A stretch of 17,892 nt of DNA from JAKLEX01 sp035327525 (GCA_035327525.1 DAOLDC010000014.1:1-17892); one strand, 5' to 3'; counted from the first letter of the stretch, positions 1 to 6,013 are shown. Notes: generated by a model not told the origin, from the letters alone. Numbers and translations are program-made.

Positions 1-34
1 GTCAAGTTGCACTTGACCAAAAAAGACTGCGGAG
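1..34. repeat. Left inverted repeat copy
   Basis: This 34-base stretch is an exact inverted copy of 976-1009. It begins with its own small palindrome, GTCAAGT-TGC-ACTTGAC (1-17). Beyond 34 the match to the right copy decays to about 14 of 20 positions up to about 54. The outer part of this copy lies before the window, so I cannot say whether it also formed the long palindrome seen on the right. Confidence 0.85.
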
Positions 35-78
35 AACCTCAAAAAGTATTTGTGTTTTTTTGTATGACAAATTTTGAT

Positions 79-107
79 TTGACAAAATAACAAACGTCTA
101 ATATTAT
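79..107 (+). promoter_or_regulatory. Sigma70-type promoter of the cassette gene
   Basis: A consensus -35 TTGACA (79-84) and a -10 TATTAT (102-107) are separated by 17 bases. Transcription would begin near 113-115 and give a leader of about 90 bases before the start codon at 206. It is the best match to a bacterial housekeeping promoter in this part of the window. Confidence 0.7.
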
Positions 108-192
108 ACTACATCAGAAAGTCGCCATAACTCTCGGAATATCTTTTGGAAATGTCTTCCATTAATGTACTGACAGTGTGGTGTTTGAAAAA

Positions 193-198
193 AAGGAA
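193..198 (+). promoter_or_regulatory. Shine-Dalgarno motif that fixes the start at 206
   Basis: AAGGAA sits 7 bases before the ATG at 206. The earlier in-frame ATGs (146, 152) have no such motif, so 206 is the better start. Such motifs are rare elsewhere in this window. Confidence 0.65.
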
Positions 199-205
199 TA
201 CGACC

Positions 206-835
206 ATGTCTACAAAAAACATGCTCGCGAATGTGTTGACGAAATTGGCTGATCTCGCAGAAAAGACGCCAGAAATCCTGGGATCAATCTACGACCTCAT
301 GGTCAAGCTCCTCGGAAATGACGGAGCAAAATGGGCAACAGGACTGAAAAAATTCCTGCGTGATGAGATGGTTGAAAAAACCGCAGTTGCGGTAAGTTAT
401 ATCACCGCAACCTATAAACAGTCCGTTGATTACCGGCGTACTATCTATGACTCATTGAAAGCCGGAAAATATGATGAGGTGAACAAGGACATTAATGACA
501 AAAACTTCTTATCTCCGGAATTTGGTGAAATTGAAGTTGAGTTTGCAATGTTCCACTTCAACCGCAATATTTCTTCGGAAAACGCGATCGCTAGTATGAT
601 GGCAGAAGTCTATCGACCAGCGACTATGAGAGAAAAACTTGCGTTCGGAGAAAAAAATCCGGAAGTGCAGCTTGAATTCCCGGTAGTTGCTCTGGGTCAG
701 ATCATTAAACTTCATGGCCGTCGACATGTCGGCGGCCTCGGCAGGAACGGTTCGAGGCGGGATGTCGACCTGTACCACTTCGACGGTGACTGGGATGCCC
801 GCTACCGCTTCCTGGCCGTTCGTATTGGCAACTGA
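206..835 (+). CDS. Hypothetical protein of the inverted-repeat cassette (209 aa)
   Basis: I do not recognise a characterised family. Using the ATG at 206 the protein has 209 residues. Residues 1-60 are helical and amphipathic, followed by a mixed helical region to about 165 containing SLKAGKYDEVNKDINDKNF and FHFNRNISSEN. A short tail of about 45 residues is rich in Gly, Arg and Asp and ends with FDGDWDARYRFLAVR. No signal peptide or membrane segment is seen. From memory, similar tails occur in uncharacterised proteins of CPR genomes; I cannot confirm this here. The gene has its own promoter and terminator and lies between inverted repeats, so it is not part of the ribosomal operon. The last 140 bases are much richer in GC than the rest. 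An in-frame extension to 146 is possible but lacks a ribosome binding site. Confidence 0.75.
   Translation: MSTKNMLANVLTKLADLAEKTPEILGSIYDLMVKLLGNDGAKWATGLKKFLRDEMVEKTAVAVSYITATYKQSVDYRRTIYDSLKAGKYDEVNKDINDKNFLSPEFGEIEVEFAMFHFNRNISSENAIASMMAEVYRPATMREKLAFGEKNPEVQLEFPVVALGQIIKLHGRRHVGGLGRNGSRRDVDLYHFDGDWDARYRFLAVRIGN
720..769 (+). repeat. Nested inverted repeat inside the 3' end of the cassette gene
   Basis: GTCGACAT at 720-727 pairs with ATGTCGAC at 762-769, and inside this GCCTCG pairs with CGAGGC around a 12-base loop. The element lies in the GC-rich tail-encoding part of the gene. It could form a hairpin in RNA or be a by-product of the base composition. Confidence 0.45.
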
Positions 836-895
836 TCATTGGTCTCTGGTTCCTCTGGATTTGTTCCTTGGAATCTTGGAGACTTTGAACTTGGC

Positions 896-935
896 GTCCT
901 GCGTAACCTTTTTTGGTTATGCAGGACTTTTTTTT
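896..935 (+). terminator. Intrinsic terminator of the cassette gene
   Basis: A 13-bp stem (896-908 with 915-927, one G-U pair) encloses a TTTTTT loop and is followed by a run of eight T (928-935). It lies 60 bases after the stop codon of the cassette gene. It should isolate that gene from the ribosomal operon downstream. Confidence 0.9.
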
Positions 936-945
936 AATTTTTAAC

Positions 946-1060
946 TATTTTACACCACTCATAGCTTTTGAGTTCCTCCGCAGTCTTTTTTGGTCAAGTG
1001 CAACTTGACGAAAAAAGGAGACGAGGACTGGAGCGCAAAAGCTATGAGTGGTGTAAAGTA
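946..1060. repeat. 115-bp imperfect palindrome containing the right inverted repeat
   Basis: The arms 949-970 and 1036-1057 are perfect reverse complements over 22 bases, and pairing extends to 946/1060 with one mismatch. At the centre, TTTTTT-G-GTCAAGT and ACTTGAC-G-AAAAAA pair around GCA (1000-1002) with one mismatch. The parts between can pair partly (CTCCGCAGTC with GACTGGAG). Single-stranded DNA or RNA from here would fold into one long hairpin. Positions 976-1009 are repeated, inverted, at 1-34. Confidence 0.9.
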
Positions 1061-1067
1061 ATCAATA

Positions 1068-1089
1068 TTTTAACTAATGTTTTAACTAA
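1068..1089 (+). repeat. Two direct TTTTAACTAA repeats, 12 bases apart
   Basis: TTTTAACTAA occurs at 1068-1077 and 1080-1089, just upstream of the -35 hexamer at 1094. A third related copy, TTTTAACTA, lies at 939-947 on the far side of the palindrome. The position would fit an upstream promoter element or a protein site, but no function can be shown. Confidence 0.5.
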
Positions 1090-1093
1090 CCTC

Positions 1094-1121
1094 TTGACTA
1101 TTTCTCGCACTTTGCTAGTAT
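1094..1121 (+). promoter_or_regulatory. Promoter of the ribosomal protein operon
   Basis: The -35 TTGACT (1094-1099) is followed after 16 bases by the -10 TAGTAT (1116-1121), which carries an extended TG-C element (1113-1115). Transcription would begin near 1128. This would allow rpsS and following genes to be expressed independently of anything left of the cassette. Confidence 0.7.
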
Positions 1122-1227
1122 TGTCCTTACTGCAAATTAAAGTGTTTTTGAGTTAGGAAGACACTAAATGCTTGAGGCGATTTGTCTCACAGCCAATTTG
1201 GTGCATTTTGCGGTCGTACCAAAAAAA

Positions 1228-1581
1228 ATGACAAGATCACTAAAAAAAGGTCCATATGTGGACGAAAAATTATTGAAAAAAATTGCCGGAAAAAAACCGG
1301 TTCAAACTGGCCCTATCAAAACTTGGGCAAGAAGAAGCCAAATCTCACCGGAAATGGTCGGATTTACTTTTGCAGTTCATAATGGAAAAATTCACATAGA
1401 TGTATTAGTCACCGAGGAAATGGTTGGACACCGTCTCGGTGAATTTTCTTTTTCAAAGAAATTCGTTCGTCATGGAGGTAAAATGCAAAAAGAAATTGAT
1501 CAAGCAAAAAGAGAGGCAGAAATAACTGCTGCAAAATCAGCAAAAGCTTCTACTACAGAGGGATCTGCCGACAAAAAATAA
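1228..1581 (+). CDS. rpsS: Small ribosomal subunit protein uS19
   Basis: uS19 sits in the head of the 30S subunit and contacts 16S rRNA together with uS13. The family start MTRSLKKGPYVDEKLL and the core segments KTWARRSQI, FAVHNGK and VGHRLGEFSFSKKF are all present. I chose 1228 because known uS19 proteins start at this MTRS(L)KKGP block. An in-frame ATG at 1168 would add 20 residues and, unusually, has a good Shine-Dalgarno motif (AGGAAG, 1155-1160, 7 bases before it), so the longer form cannot be excluded. The C-terminus carries an extra Lys/Ala/Glu-rich tail of about 25 residues after the core. It is the first gene of the operon in this window; rplB would normally precede it, but here the cassette does. 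Confidence 0.95.
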   Translation: MTRSLKKGPYVDEKLLKKIAGKKPVQTGPIKTWARRSQISPEMVGFTFAVHNGKIHIDVLVTEEMVGHRLGEFSFSKKFVRHGGKMQKEIDQAKREAEITAAKSAKASTTEGSADKK

Positions 1582-1591
1582 TTAACAAAAC

Positions 1592-1930
1592 ATGGTCAAA
1601 GCTGAACTAAAAAATTATAGACAATCACCAAGAAAAGTTCGATTTGTAGTCGACGCTATTCGTGGTAAAAAAGTTTCAGATGCTATTGATATATTGAGTA
1701 TAGTTACAAAAAGAGCATCACTTCCTATAAAAAAACTATTGGATTCAGCGGTTGCCAACGCGGAGCACAATCACGGCTTGAAATCACAAGACCTTTATAT
1801 AAAAGAAATCAGGGTTGATGCTGGAATAACAATGCATCGACACATGCCACGCGCTAGAGGTAGTGCTTCAGCAATAAAAAAGCGATCAAGTCATGTGTTG
1901 GTAGTTTTAGATACAAAAAATAAAAAATAA
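1592..1930 (+). CDS. rplV: Large ribosomal subunit protein uL22
   Basis: uL22 binds 23S rRNA and its long hairpin lines the peptide exit tunnel. The 112-aa length is normal for the family. The conserved start region (LKNYRQSPRKVRFVVDAIRGK), the middle VANAEHNHG and the tunnel hairpin with MPRARGSASAIKKRSSH are all present. It starts 10 bases after the rpsS stop in an A-rich context with no Shine-Dalgarno motif. Only 2 bases separate it from rpsC, so it is translated from the same polycistronic RNA. Confidence 0.97.
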   Translation: MVKAELKNYRQSPRKVRFVVDAIRGKKVSDAIDILSIVTKRASLPIKKLLDSAVANAEHNHGLKSQDLYIKEIRVDAGITMHRHMPRARGSASAIKKRSSHVLVVLDTKNKK

Positions 1931-1932
1931 TT

Positions 1933-2598
1933 ATGTCACATCGAGTACACCCATATTCACATAGATTAGGAATTATCAGAGATTGGAAATCTCGCTGGTT
2001 TGGAGTTGGCAAAAAATACCGTGATCACTTGATGGCTGATACATTAATCAGAAACTTTGTTACCAAAAGATTGGCTGGTATGTATGTTTCTCTAGTTGAA
2101 ATAGAAAGAGGACAAAAAGTAATAAGAGTTTTGGTCAGAACATCCAGACCTGGTTTAATAATTGGTAGAAACGGCGAAGGAAGCGAGAAATTGAGAACTG
2201 ATTTGCTTAAATTTATTGCAAGAAAAAAACTTAATTTAGAAAATGTAGAGCTAAAAATCGACATAGAAGAAATCCACTCACCAGAAAGCGATGCAAATAT
2301 TGTTGCTCAACAAGTAAAGGATGCAATAGAAAAAAGAATGCCTTTCCGAAGAGTTTTGAAGCAAACAGTAGAAAAGGTTATGGCAAACAGGGATGTTCAG
2401 GGTGTCAGAATAAAAATGGGTGGTAGATTGAATGGTGCAGATATGGCCAGAACCGAGGAATTGAGAAAAGGTCGAGTTCCTTTACAGACTTTTCGTGCAG
2501 ACATAGATTTTGCAAGAGTTCGAGCGACAATTCCACAAGGAGATATCGGAATAAAAGTTTGGATTTACCGAGGAGAAATTTTTGAAAACGATAAATAA
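1933..2598 (+). CDS. rpsC: Small ribosomal subunit protein uS3
   Basis: uS3 lies at the mRNA entry channel of the 30S subunit and has helicase-assisting activity in known systems. This 221-aa protein has the normal N-terminal region (GIIRDWKSRWF), a KH RNA-binding domain with the GLIIGRNGEGSEKLR loop around residues 74-88, and the C-terminal domain with GVRIKMGGRLNGADMAR and the terminal GVKVWI-like segment GIKVWIYRGE. It starts 2 bases after rplV without a recognisable ribosome binding site. Confidence 0.97.
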   Translation: MSHRVHPYSHRLGIIRDWKSRWFGVGKKYRDHLMADTLIRNFVTKRLAGMYVSLVEIERGQKVIRVLVRTSRPGLIIGRNGEGSEKLRTDLLKFIARKKLNLENVELKIDIEEIHSPESDANIVAQQVKDAIEKRMPFRRVLKQTVEKVMANRDVQGVRIKMGGRLNGADMARTEELRKGRVPLQTFRADIDFARVRATIPQGDIGIKVWIYRGEIFENDK

Positions 2599-2604
2599 AA
2601 TCAT

Positions 2605-3030
2605 ATGACATTTTTTCCTAAAAAAGTAAAACATCGCAAATGGCAAACTGGTAGAAGAAATCCGGGAAAACTATTGCGTCCAGAAACTAGAGGAGTCAGT
2701 GTTGATTTTGGTTCACATGGTTTGAAATCTCTTGGACATGCTAGAATCAAATCAAATCAATTAGAAGCTGCACGTCGCGCAATGTCACGACATTTAGGAA
2801 AAACTGGTCGTGCTTGGGTTAGAATTTTTCCTGATAGACCTTTTACAAAAAAACCAGCCGAGGTAAAGATGGGTAAGGGAAAAGGAGATTTGCAGGGTTA
2901 TGAGGTAGAAATCAGACCAGGAAGAATTATTTTTGAAGTTGATGGTGTTACAGAAGAAATTGCAAAAGAGGCTTTGCGAAAAGCTGGAACAAAATTGCCG
3001 GTCAAGGTAAAAATCGTCACTAGAAATTAA
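2605..3030 (+). CDS. rplP: Large ribosomal subunit protein uL16
   Basis: uL16 helps position tRNA in the A site of the 50S subunit. The 141 residues include the usual basic N-terminal part (PKKVKHRKWQTGR), the segment RAMSRHLGKTGRAWVRIFPD, the conserved loop KPAEVKMGKGKGDLQGY with its Lys/Gly-rich motif, and the C-terminal EALRKAGTKLPVK. The start lies 6 bases after the rpsC stop in an AT-rich context. The N-terminus begins MTFFPKK rather than the common ML(M/Q)PKR, which is a small difference. Confidence 0.97.
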   Translation: MTFFPKKVKHRKWQTGRRNPGKLLRPETRGVSVDFGSHGLKSLGHARIKSNQLEAARRAMSRHLGKTGRAWVRIFPDRPFTKKPAEVKMGKGKGDLQGYEVEIRPGRIIFEVDGVTEEIAKEALRKAGTKLPVKVKIVTRN

Positions 3031-3041
3031 TTTATAATATT

Positions 3042-3215
3042 ATGAAATTGAAAGACAAAACAGAAAAAGAACTTGAAAAAATATTAAAAGACTTAAAAGA
3101 AGAAGTCCGAAAATTCAATTTCAGCATTTCCGGCAGTGGCACAAAAAATGTCAGACAAAGCCGTGTTGCAAAAAAGAATATTGCCAGAGTTTTGACTGAG
3201 TTAAATAATCGATAA
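3042..3215 (+). CDS. rpmC: Large ribosomal subunit protein uL29 (57 aa)
   Basis: uL29 is a small helical-hairpin protein near the peptide exit tunnel, where it contributes to the docking site for trigger factor and SRP. The short ORF at 3042 encodes 57 residues beginning MKLKDKTEKELEKILKDLK, with a second helix RVAKKNIARVLTELNNR. This matches the family pattern of a Glu/Lys/Leu-rich first helix, then a basic linker, then an (K/R)xIARxxT motif. Its place between rplP and rpsQ is the standard one. No Shine-Dalgarno motif precedes it. It is slightly shorter than the common 60-70 residues. Confidence 0.93.
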   Translation: MKLKDKTEKELEKILKDLKEEVRKFNFSISGSGTKNVRQSRVAKKNIARVLTELNNR

Positions 3216-3223
3216 TTCCAAAA

Positions 3224-3541
3224 ATGACAAAAAAAGATATACAAAATAATAAAGTTGAGAAAATAAACAAAGGAAAAGTTCTTTCTGGTGTAATTTCTTC
3301 TACAAAAATGACAGATACAATCACTGTTACAGTCAACCGATATCACAAACATCCAAAATACGGCAAATATATAAATTCTCGAAAGAGATACAAAGCTCAT
3401 GATGCTGGTAATACTGCAAAGCTTGGAGATAAGGTCGAAATAATAGAAACAAAGCCTATATCAAAGGACAAAAGATTCAAATTGTTGCGTGTAGTTATTC
3501 CCGCAAAAATAGCAGATGAATCTGTAACAGATAACAAATAA
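3224..3541 (+). CDS. rpsQ: Small ribosomal subunit protein uS17
   Basis: uS17 is an OB-fold protein and an early binder of 16S rRNA during 30S assembly. The core GKVLSGVISSTKMTDTITV, YHKHPKYGKYI, KAHDAGNTAKLGDKVEI and ETKPISKDKRFKLLRV matches the family well. The first 16 residues and the last 12 are extra, so the length of 105 aa is somewhat above the usual 80-90. It starts 8 bases after the rpmC stop. Confidence 0.97.
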   Translation: MTKKDIQNNKVEKINKGKVLSGVISSTKMTDTITVTVNRYHKHPKYGKYINSRKRYKAHDAGNTAKLGDKVEIIETKPISKDKRFKLLRVVIPAKIADESVTDNK

Positions 3542-3545
3542 ACAT

Positions 3546-3917
3546 ATGGTTCAACCAAGATCAATAGTAATAATAACAGATAACTCAGGCGCAAAGATCG
3601 GTCGCGTTTTCAAAGTTTTGGGTCATGCTGCAAAAAGATATGCAGAAATCGGCGATACAATTGTTATATCAGTCCAAAAAGCAGAACCTAGAAAGCAGGT
3701 CAAGAAAAAAGATGTTCTACACGCCGTAGTAGTTAGACAAAAAAAACCTTTTAGAAGAAAGGATGGTTCATATGTTAGATTTGACGAAAATTCAGTAGTT
3801 ATCGTGGCAAAAGACACAAAAGAGCCTATTGCAAACAGAATTTTTGGTCCAGTACCTAGAGAATTGGTCGAAATGGGTTATCAAACTATCGTGTCAATGG
3901 CACCAGAGGTAATATAA
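3546..3917 (+). CDS. rplN: Large ribosomal subunit protein uL14
   Basis: uL14 forms part of an intersubunit bridge and contacts 16S rRNA. The protein has the normal 123 residues. It shows the usual TDNSGAK start, the basic hairpin with VVRQKKPFRRKDGSYVRFDENSVV, and the C-terminal RIFGPVPRELVEMGYQTIVSMAPEV. It starts 4 bases after rpsQ in an AT-rich context. Confidence 0.98.
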   Translation: MVQPRSIVIITDNSGAKIGRVFKVLGHAAKRYAEIGDTIVISVQKAEPRKQVKKKDVLHAVVVRQKKPFRRKDGSYVRFDENSVVIVAKDTKEPIANRIFGPVPRELVEMGYQTIVSMAPEVI

Positions 3918-3923
3918 TTTATT

Positions 3924-4250
3924 ATGAAAATCAAAAAAAACGACAATGTAATATTGCTAGCTGGCAAAGACAAGGGAAAGAAAGGAAAAGTTCTAAGAGC
4001 TATTCCTGCTGAAAACAAAGTAATAGTAGAGGGACTAAATCTTGTCAAAAGACACATGAAACCCAGAAAGGAGGGCAAAAAGGGGGAAATATTAGAAATA
4101 GCTGCACCAATACATGTTTCTAATGTTGCTTTGTCTGACAAAATAAAATCCAAAAAAAGCGCTAACTCAGCAAAAATTGAAAAGACAGCAAAGGTCGAAA
4201 AAACCGAGAAGTCCAAAAAAACAGCAAAACCAGCAAAATCTGACAAATAA
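3924..4250 (+). CDS. rplX: Large ribosomal subunit protein uL24 with a Lys/Ala/Ser tail
   Basis: uL24 is one of the two initiators of 50S assembly and sits at the tunnel exit. The KOW motif is present near the N-terminus (NVILLAGKDKGKKGKVL), followed by VEGLNLVKRHMKP and the IHVSNVAL segment. After about residue 72 the family core ends, and a low-complexity tail of about 35 residues follows, built from Lys, Ala, Ser, Thr and Glu with a loosely repeating KxxKTAK pattern. The tail is probably disordered and resembles nucleic-acid-binding tails; any role is inference. It starts 6 bases after rplN. Confidence 0.96.
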   Translation: MKIKKNDNVILLAGKDKGKKGKVLRAIPAENKVIVEGLNLVKRHMKPRKEGKKGEILEIAAPIHVSNVALSDKIKSKKSANSAKIEKTAKVEKTEKSKKTAKPAKSDK

Positions 4251-4261
4251 CAAAAACTTTT

Positions 4262-4798
4262 ATGTACAAAAATATTATAGAAAAAGAAAAAGAGGTATTT
4301 GAAAAATTGAAAGATAAATTCAATTATACAAATGTTCTTCAGGCACCAAAAATAGAAAAAATAGTTGTGTCTACTGGTGTTGGCTCAATAACTGACAAGA
4401 AAAAATTAGAATTGATTGGTGAGAAATTGGCTCAAATAACTGGCCAAAAACCTTCTACCCAATTGGCAAAAAAATCAATTGCACAGTTCAAGGTTCGTGA
4501 AGGTCAATTATCTGGCTACCGAGTTACTTTGCGAGGCAAGATCGCTCGAAATTTTTTGGAGAAATTGGTTCACATTGCACTACCCAGAACTAGAGACTTT
4601 CGTGGCTTATCAACTGGTGGTGTTGATGATATGGGTAATTATAGTTTCGGAATAAAAGAAAATACAATTTTTCCAGAGACTTCGGATGAGGAACTAAAGA
4701 ATGTTTTTGGAATGTCGATCACGATTGTGACTTCATCAAAGGCAAAAGAAGAAACAATCGCTTTTCTAGAACACGTTGGTTTGCCTTTCAAAAAATAA
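4262..4798 (+). CDS. rplE: Large ribosomal subunit protein uL5
   Basis: uL5 binds 5S rRNA and contacts the P-site tRNA and the 30S head. The 178-aa length is typical. Recognisable segments are NVLQAPKIEKIVVSTGVG, the QKPSTQLAKKSIAQFKVREG region, the RVTLRGKIARNFLEKLVHI helix, LPRTRDFRGL, and the C-terminal MSITIVTSSKAKEE. It starts 11 bases after rplX. The 79 bases that follow hold a strong promoter before rpsZ, which splits the operon here. Confidence 0.97.
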   Translation: MYKNIIEKEKEVFEKLKDKFNYTNVLQAPKIEKIVVSTGVGSITDKKKLELIGEKLAQITGQKPSTQLAKKSIAQFKVREGQLSGYRVTLRGKIARNFLEKLVHIALPRTRDFRGLSTGGVDDMGNYSFGIKENTIFPETSDEELKNVFGMSITIVTSSKAKEETIAFLEHVGLPFKK

Positions 4799-4801
4799 CG
4801 A

Positions 4802-4830
4802 TTGACATAGGCATAGTTGCTTGTTAGTAT
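4802..4830 (+). promoter_or_regulatory. Internal promoter between rplE and rpsZ
   Basis: A consensus -35 TTGACA (4802-4807) and a -10 TAGTAT (4825-4830) are 17 bases apart, with an extended TG-T element (4822-4824). The -10 hexamer is the same TAGTAT as in the promoter before rpsS. Transcription would begin near 4837 and give a leader of about 40 bases containing GGAGGT at 4844-4849, which is 28 bases before the ATG and too far to act as a normal ribosome binding site. Confidence 0.75.
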
Positions 4831-4877
4831 AGGCAAACATTGTGGAGGTAGAATAAGAAGAAAAAAAGTCTTAAATT

Positions 4878-5063
4878 ATGGCTAAAACATCACAAATCGC
4901 GAGAGCAAATAAAACACCAAAATTCAAAAGTCGGGTAATTAGACGATGTTTTCGATGTGGTCGAAGACGTGGTTATATGAGAGATTTTGGTATGTGTAGA
5001 ATCTGTTTTCGCGAATTAGCTAACGAAGGTGAAATTCCTGGAATAAAAAAATCATCATGGTAA
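4878..5063 (+). CDS. rpsZ: Small ribosomal subunit protein uS14, zinc-binding type
   Basis: uS14 lies in the 30S head near uS3 and uS10. The short 61-aa form carries four cysteines, C24-x2-C27 and C40-x2-C43, which is the zinc-ribbon (C+) type and not the longer cysteine-free type. The basic N-terminus (KTSQIARANKTPKFKSR) and the ending GIKKSSW are normal for the family. It has its own promoter upstream, and its stop codon overlaps the start of rpsH by 7 bases (ATGGTAA), implying translational coupling. Confidence 0.97.
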   Translation: MAKTSQIARANKTPKFKSRVIRRCFRCGRRRGYMRDFGMCRICFRELANEGEIPGIKKSSW

Positions 5064-5446
5064 ACGACAGTATTTCAAACCTAATAAATAGTCTAAAAGT
5101 TGCATCAATTGCAAAAAAAGATTCAATAACAGTTCCAAGCTCAAAAAAGATTGTTTCCATTTTGGATACCCTAAAAAAGTTTGATTTCATAGAATCCTAC
5201 GAAGTTTCTGGCGACAAAAAGAAAACTGTCAAAATAGAATTAAAATATATTGATGGACTTCCAAAAATTAATGATGCAAAGAGAATTTCAAAATTTTCAA
5301 AAAGAATTTACAAAAAAACAAAGGAATTTAGACCAATAAAAAGTGGATATGGAATTTCTGTTGTTACAACAGAAAAGGGTGTAATGAGCGGGGTCGAAGC
5401 AAAAAAATCAAAGGTCGGCGGAGAAGTTTTATTTGAAATTTGGTAA
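5057..5446 (+). CDS. rpsH: Small ribosomal subunit protein uS8
   Basis: uS8 binds helix 21 of 16S rRNA and, in E. coli, represses the spc operon by binding a mimic near the rplE start. The 129 residues contain the N-terminal DSISNLINSLKVASIAKKDS and the conserved C-terminal half SGYGISVVTTEKGVMSGVEAKK with KVGGEVLFEIW. The ATG overlaps the rpsZ stop codon. Whether the regulatory role applies here cannot be told from the sequence; the internal promoter before rpsZ means uS8 can be made apart from rplE. Confidence 0.97.
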   Translation: MVNDSISNLINSLKVASIAKKDSITVPSSKKIVSILDTLKKFDFIESYEVSGDKKKTVKIELKYIDGLPKINDAKRISKFSKRIYKKTKEFRPIKSGYGISVVTTEKGVMSGVEAKKSKVGGEVLFEIW

Positions 5447-5456
5447 AAAAATATAT

Positions 5457-5990
5457 ATGTCAAGAATAGGAAAAAAACCAATAACAATACCAGCAAAAAC
5501 AGAAGTAACTGTTAACGAAGATTTGATTACCGTAAAAGGTCCATTGGGAAAATTAGATCTAAAATACGATACTGATATTTTAATAAAAATAGAAAATAAC
5601 ATTATTACCCTTACCCCAAAAAGAGAAAGTCTAGACCTAAAAGCAAAATGGGGTACTTATAGTTCTCTGATTTCAAACATGATTGACGGCGTCAATTCTG
5701 AGTACAAAAAAAGCTTGTCTATTGAGGGAGTTGGTTATCGTGCTGAAGTGAAAGGTCAAAATTTAGTTTTGAATATCGGTTTTTCACATCAGGTTCCAAT
5801 GATGATTCCTGCCGGACTAAAGGTTGTGGTTGAAGGAGAAAAAATACTAATTAGTGGAATCAACAAAGAATTGGTTGGACAATTTGCCTCTGATGTCAGA
5901 TCAATGAAAAAACCAGAACCATACAAGGGCAAGGGAATTAGATACGCAGATGAAGTTATTAGAAGAAAAGAGGGCAAAAAGACAGCATAA
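5457..5990 (+). CDS. rplF: Large ribosomal subunit protein uL6
   Basis: uL6 is a two-domain protein near the factor-binding site of the 50S subunit. The start MSRIGKKPI at 5457 is the family start; an upstream in-frame TTG inside rpsH is unlikely to be used. Both repeats are visible, with TVKGPLGKLDL in the first domain and the signature PEPYKGKGIRYADE near residue 153 in the second. The length of 177 aa is normal. It starts 10 bases after rpsH in an AT-only leader. Confidence 0.97.
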   Translation: MSRIGKKPITIPAKTEVTVNEDLITVKGPLGKLDLKYDTDILIKIENNIITLTPKRESLDLKAKWGTYSSLISNMIDGVNSEYKKSLSIEGVGYRAEVKGQNLVLNIGFSHQVPMMIPAGLKVVVEGEKILISGINKELVGQFASDVRSMKKPEPYKGKGIRYADEVIRRKEGKKTA

Positions 5991-6013
5991 TTTTTCCTAA
6001 AACAAAATTTTTT

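Larger units (their letters stand above)
1..1060. mobile_element. Candidate single-gene cassette bounded by inverted repeats
   Basis: Positions 1-34 are the exact reverse complement of 976-1009, and weaker similarity continues inward to about position 54. Between the two copies lie a promoter, one gene and a terminator, and nothing else. The enclosed gene is clearly richer in GC, especially after 690, than the AT-rich ribosomal genes that follow, and it has a real Shine-Dalgarno motif while most neighbours lack one. This layout suggests a non-autonomous inserted unit. No transposase, recombinase or reverse transcriptase is visible, no target-site duplication can be checked because the window starts inside the left repeat, and the true left boundary is unknown. 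Confidence 0.45.

Noticed and set aside
206..835. Diversity-generating retroelement target gene
   Set aside because: The tail is suggestive only; no reverse transcriptase, template repeat or adenine-biased repeat pair is visible in the window.
687..944. Overlapping frame of 85 codons at the end of the cassette gene
   Set aside because: It overlaps the better frame and runs through the terminator hairpin; the composition looks like a shadow of the GC-rich tail.
946..1060. Integron attC-like site flanking a gene cassette
   Set aside because: Long imperfect palindromes fit, but integron cassettes have direct-orientation sites with GTTRRRY/RYYYAAC cores; here the copies are inverted and I find no such cores, nor an integrase.
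968..1156. Open frame of 62 codons across the palindrome and rpsS promoter
   Set aside because: It is made by the palindrome and AT-rich spacer, has no ribosome binding site, and covers the promoter at 1094-1121.
5433..5456. Longer uL6 starting at TTG inside rpsH
   Set aside because: The family start MSRIGKKPI is at 5457, and the extension only reads through the rpsH end in another frame.
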